A stretch of DNA of 64,000 nt from the NCBI GenBank assembly GCA_035503615.1, contig DATJTI010000042.1, positions 101,708-165,707 of the forward strand, given 5' to 3'. The translations under genes and the position numbers were made by a program. The notes beneath the pieces are model-generated. The model made no database searches. It was given only the letters and a program-made list of their open reading frames with translations, and was not told where the DNA came from. Source of the DNA: AP-15 sp035503615. Lineage in GTDB: Bacteria > Pseudomonadota > Alphaproteobacteria > ATCC43930 > CGMCC-115725. The first letter of the stretch is position 1; the number at the start of each line of letters is the position of its first letter. Positions 63,396 through 64,000 of the stretch are shown here, in pieces.

Positions 63396-63753
63396 GATTG
63401 TCCTCGCCTTGCTGCCAGTATCGCGCGGCGCGGCGGATGGTGTCGAGAATGCCGGGTCGGACAGTCTTGCCGTAGGCTGCAGCGAGCTACGCCAGGGTGC
63501 GCTCTTCGGCGCTGCCGAGCGCGATTCCCGGCAGCCTAGCCCGGGTCTGGCGGAATGGCGCGAGGACAATGTGGCCGAGGATCAGCCCGTCCCCGGTAAA
63601 GATCATTACCGGCTCGAAAGAGCGGCCGCCCGCCGGTTTGCGTGCGGGCAAGGGCAATGTCGTCGAACCTCCCTCGATGGCGAGAGCGCTCGCTTCTGAT
63701 ACACGCAAATGGCGCGGCAGTCAAGAACGAAAAGTGAATAAACCAATCAGGAA
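63396..63753. other. Intergenic region with a doubtful small ORF
   Basis: A minus-strand frame at 63487-63708 encodes 73 residues with a structured-looking middle (FEPVMIFTGDGLILGHIVLAPF) but has only a TTG start and no clear Shine-Dalgarno. It could be a small gene or the remnant of one. Nothing else recognisable. Confidence 0.3.
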
Positions 63754-64000
63754 TCACCGCTTCTCCGCCTCGCCCCCCGCCCGACCGGCGCGGAACAGCC
63801 GGCCGCCCGGCGTCGGCCGCGGCACACCGGTGGTGGAGGGGAGGCTCAGCGGCAGGCCAAGGAGCGAGCGCACTGCGAGATAGGCGAAAGCCTGGGCTTC
63901 GAGCGCGTCGCCGTCCCAGCCGACGGCTTCGACCGGCCGCACCGGGGCGTCGAGCCGCCGCGCCAGCGCCATCATCAGCGCCGGGTTGTGCCGGCCGCCG
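63754..64000 (-). CDS. anmK: Anhydro-N-acetylmuramic acid kinase, C-terminal part
   Basis: The last 81 codons of AnmK, which phosphorylates 1,6-anhydro-MurNAc in peptidoglycan recycling. GGRHNPALMMALARRL and GWDGDALEAQAFAYLAVRSL, followed by GLPLSLPSTTGVPRPTPGG, are the standard C-terminal signature. The gene continues beyond the window edge. The last dozen residues (FRAGRAGGEAEKR) are an extension typical of alphaproteobacteria. Confidence 0.92.
   Translation of the reverse strand, partial: GGRHNPALMMALARRLDAPVRPVEAVGWDGDALEAQAFAYLAVRSLLGLPLSLPSTTGVPRPTPGGRLFRAGRAGGEAEKR

Overview
The window is GC-rich chromosomal DNA from an alphaproteobacterium, probably of the Rhodospirillales or a nearby lineage. 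The evidence is the housekeeping gene order: ruvC-ruvA-ruvB-tolQ-tolR-tolA-tolB-pal-cpoB-tilS-ftsH-glmM-thiD on the minus strand, and zapA/6S RNA/ymdB placed divergently from tkt-gap. No rRNA, tRNA or CRISPR array was found. The only clearly AT-rich patch is at about 52.8-54.2 kb.

Layout. 1-5.7 kb: the end of a tripartite RND efflux operon (NodT-type outer membrane factor, membrane fusion protein, inner membrane pump). 5.8-9.2 kb: a CaiB-type CoA transferase, a carboxymuconolactone-decarboxylase-fold protein, a DUF2125 protein and a YccF protein. 9.2-12.9 kb: a four-gene minus-strand operon (MFS transporter, flavin reductase, Rieske dioxygenase alpha and beta) that looks like an uptake-plus-oxidation unit; degenerate 22-bp tandem repeats with CTTTC-N5-GAAAG dyads lie just upstream of its first gene. 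13.3-15.3 kb: a broken MFS gene followed by an intact paralogue, separated by two hairpins. 15.5-29.8 kb: thiamine, cell-envelope, protease, tRNA-modification, Tol-Pal and Holliday-junction genes, ending with a YebC regulator. 29.9-33.2 kb: an MFS transporter, a YmdB-type phosphodiesterase, a well-supported 6S RNA, zapA and a small coiled-coil protein. 33.2-36.6 kb: two tandem NHL-propeller genes and an LLM flavin monooxygenase, apparently inserted between zapA and tkt. 36.8-43.7 kb: transketolase, GAPDH, a truncated MFS gene running into the end of gap, a small hypothetical protein, another MFS gene and thiE.

43.7-50.8 kb is a surface-polysaccharide locus: a phytanoyl-CoA-dioxygenase-like protein, a KpsC-like glycosyltransferase, a sulfotransferase-TPR fusion, a Wza/KpsD-type export lipoprotein and a second sulfotransferase, which suggests a sulfated capsule. 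50.9-52.6 kb: an aromatic-acid-type MFS transporter and a DUF4242 protein. 52.8-54.1 kb: the AT-rich island, with a HEPN-like protein (RNRVVH motif) and a frameshifted serine recombinase. 54.3-62.7 kb: a catabolic-looking region with an amidohydrolase, a third NHL-propeller protein, an MFS transporter, a glyoxalase-fold protein, a GNAT protein, two LLM oxidoreductases, a double cold-shock-domain protein and a Cys-rich exported protein. The window ends inside anmK.

Overall, conserved backbone blocks alternate with accessory blocks rich in transporters (eight MFS loci) and small-molecule oxidation enzymes. Several backbone neighbours expected from related genomes are absent at their usual positions (folP, ybgC, pgk/fba, the 5-formyl-THF cyclo-ligase gene), and decayed MFS genes mark some junctions.
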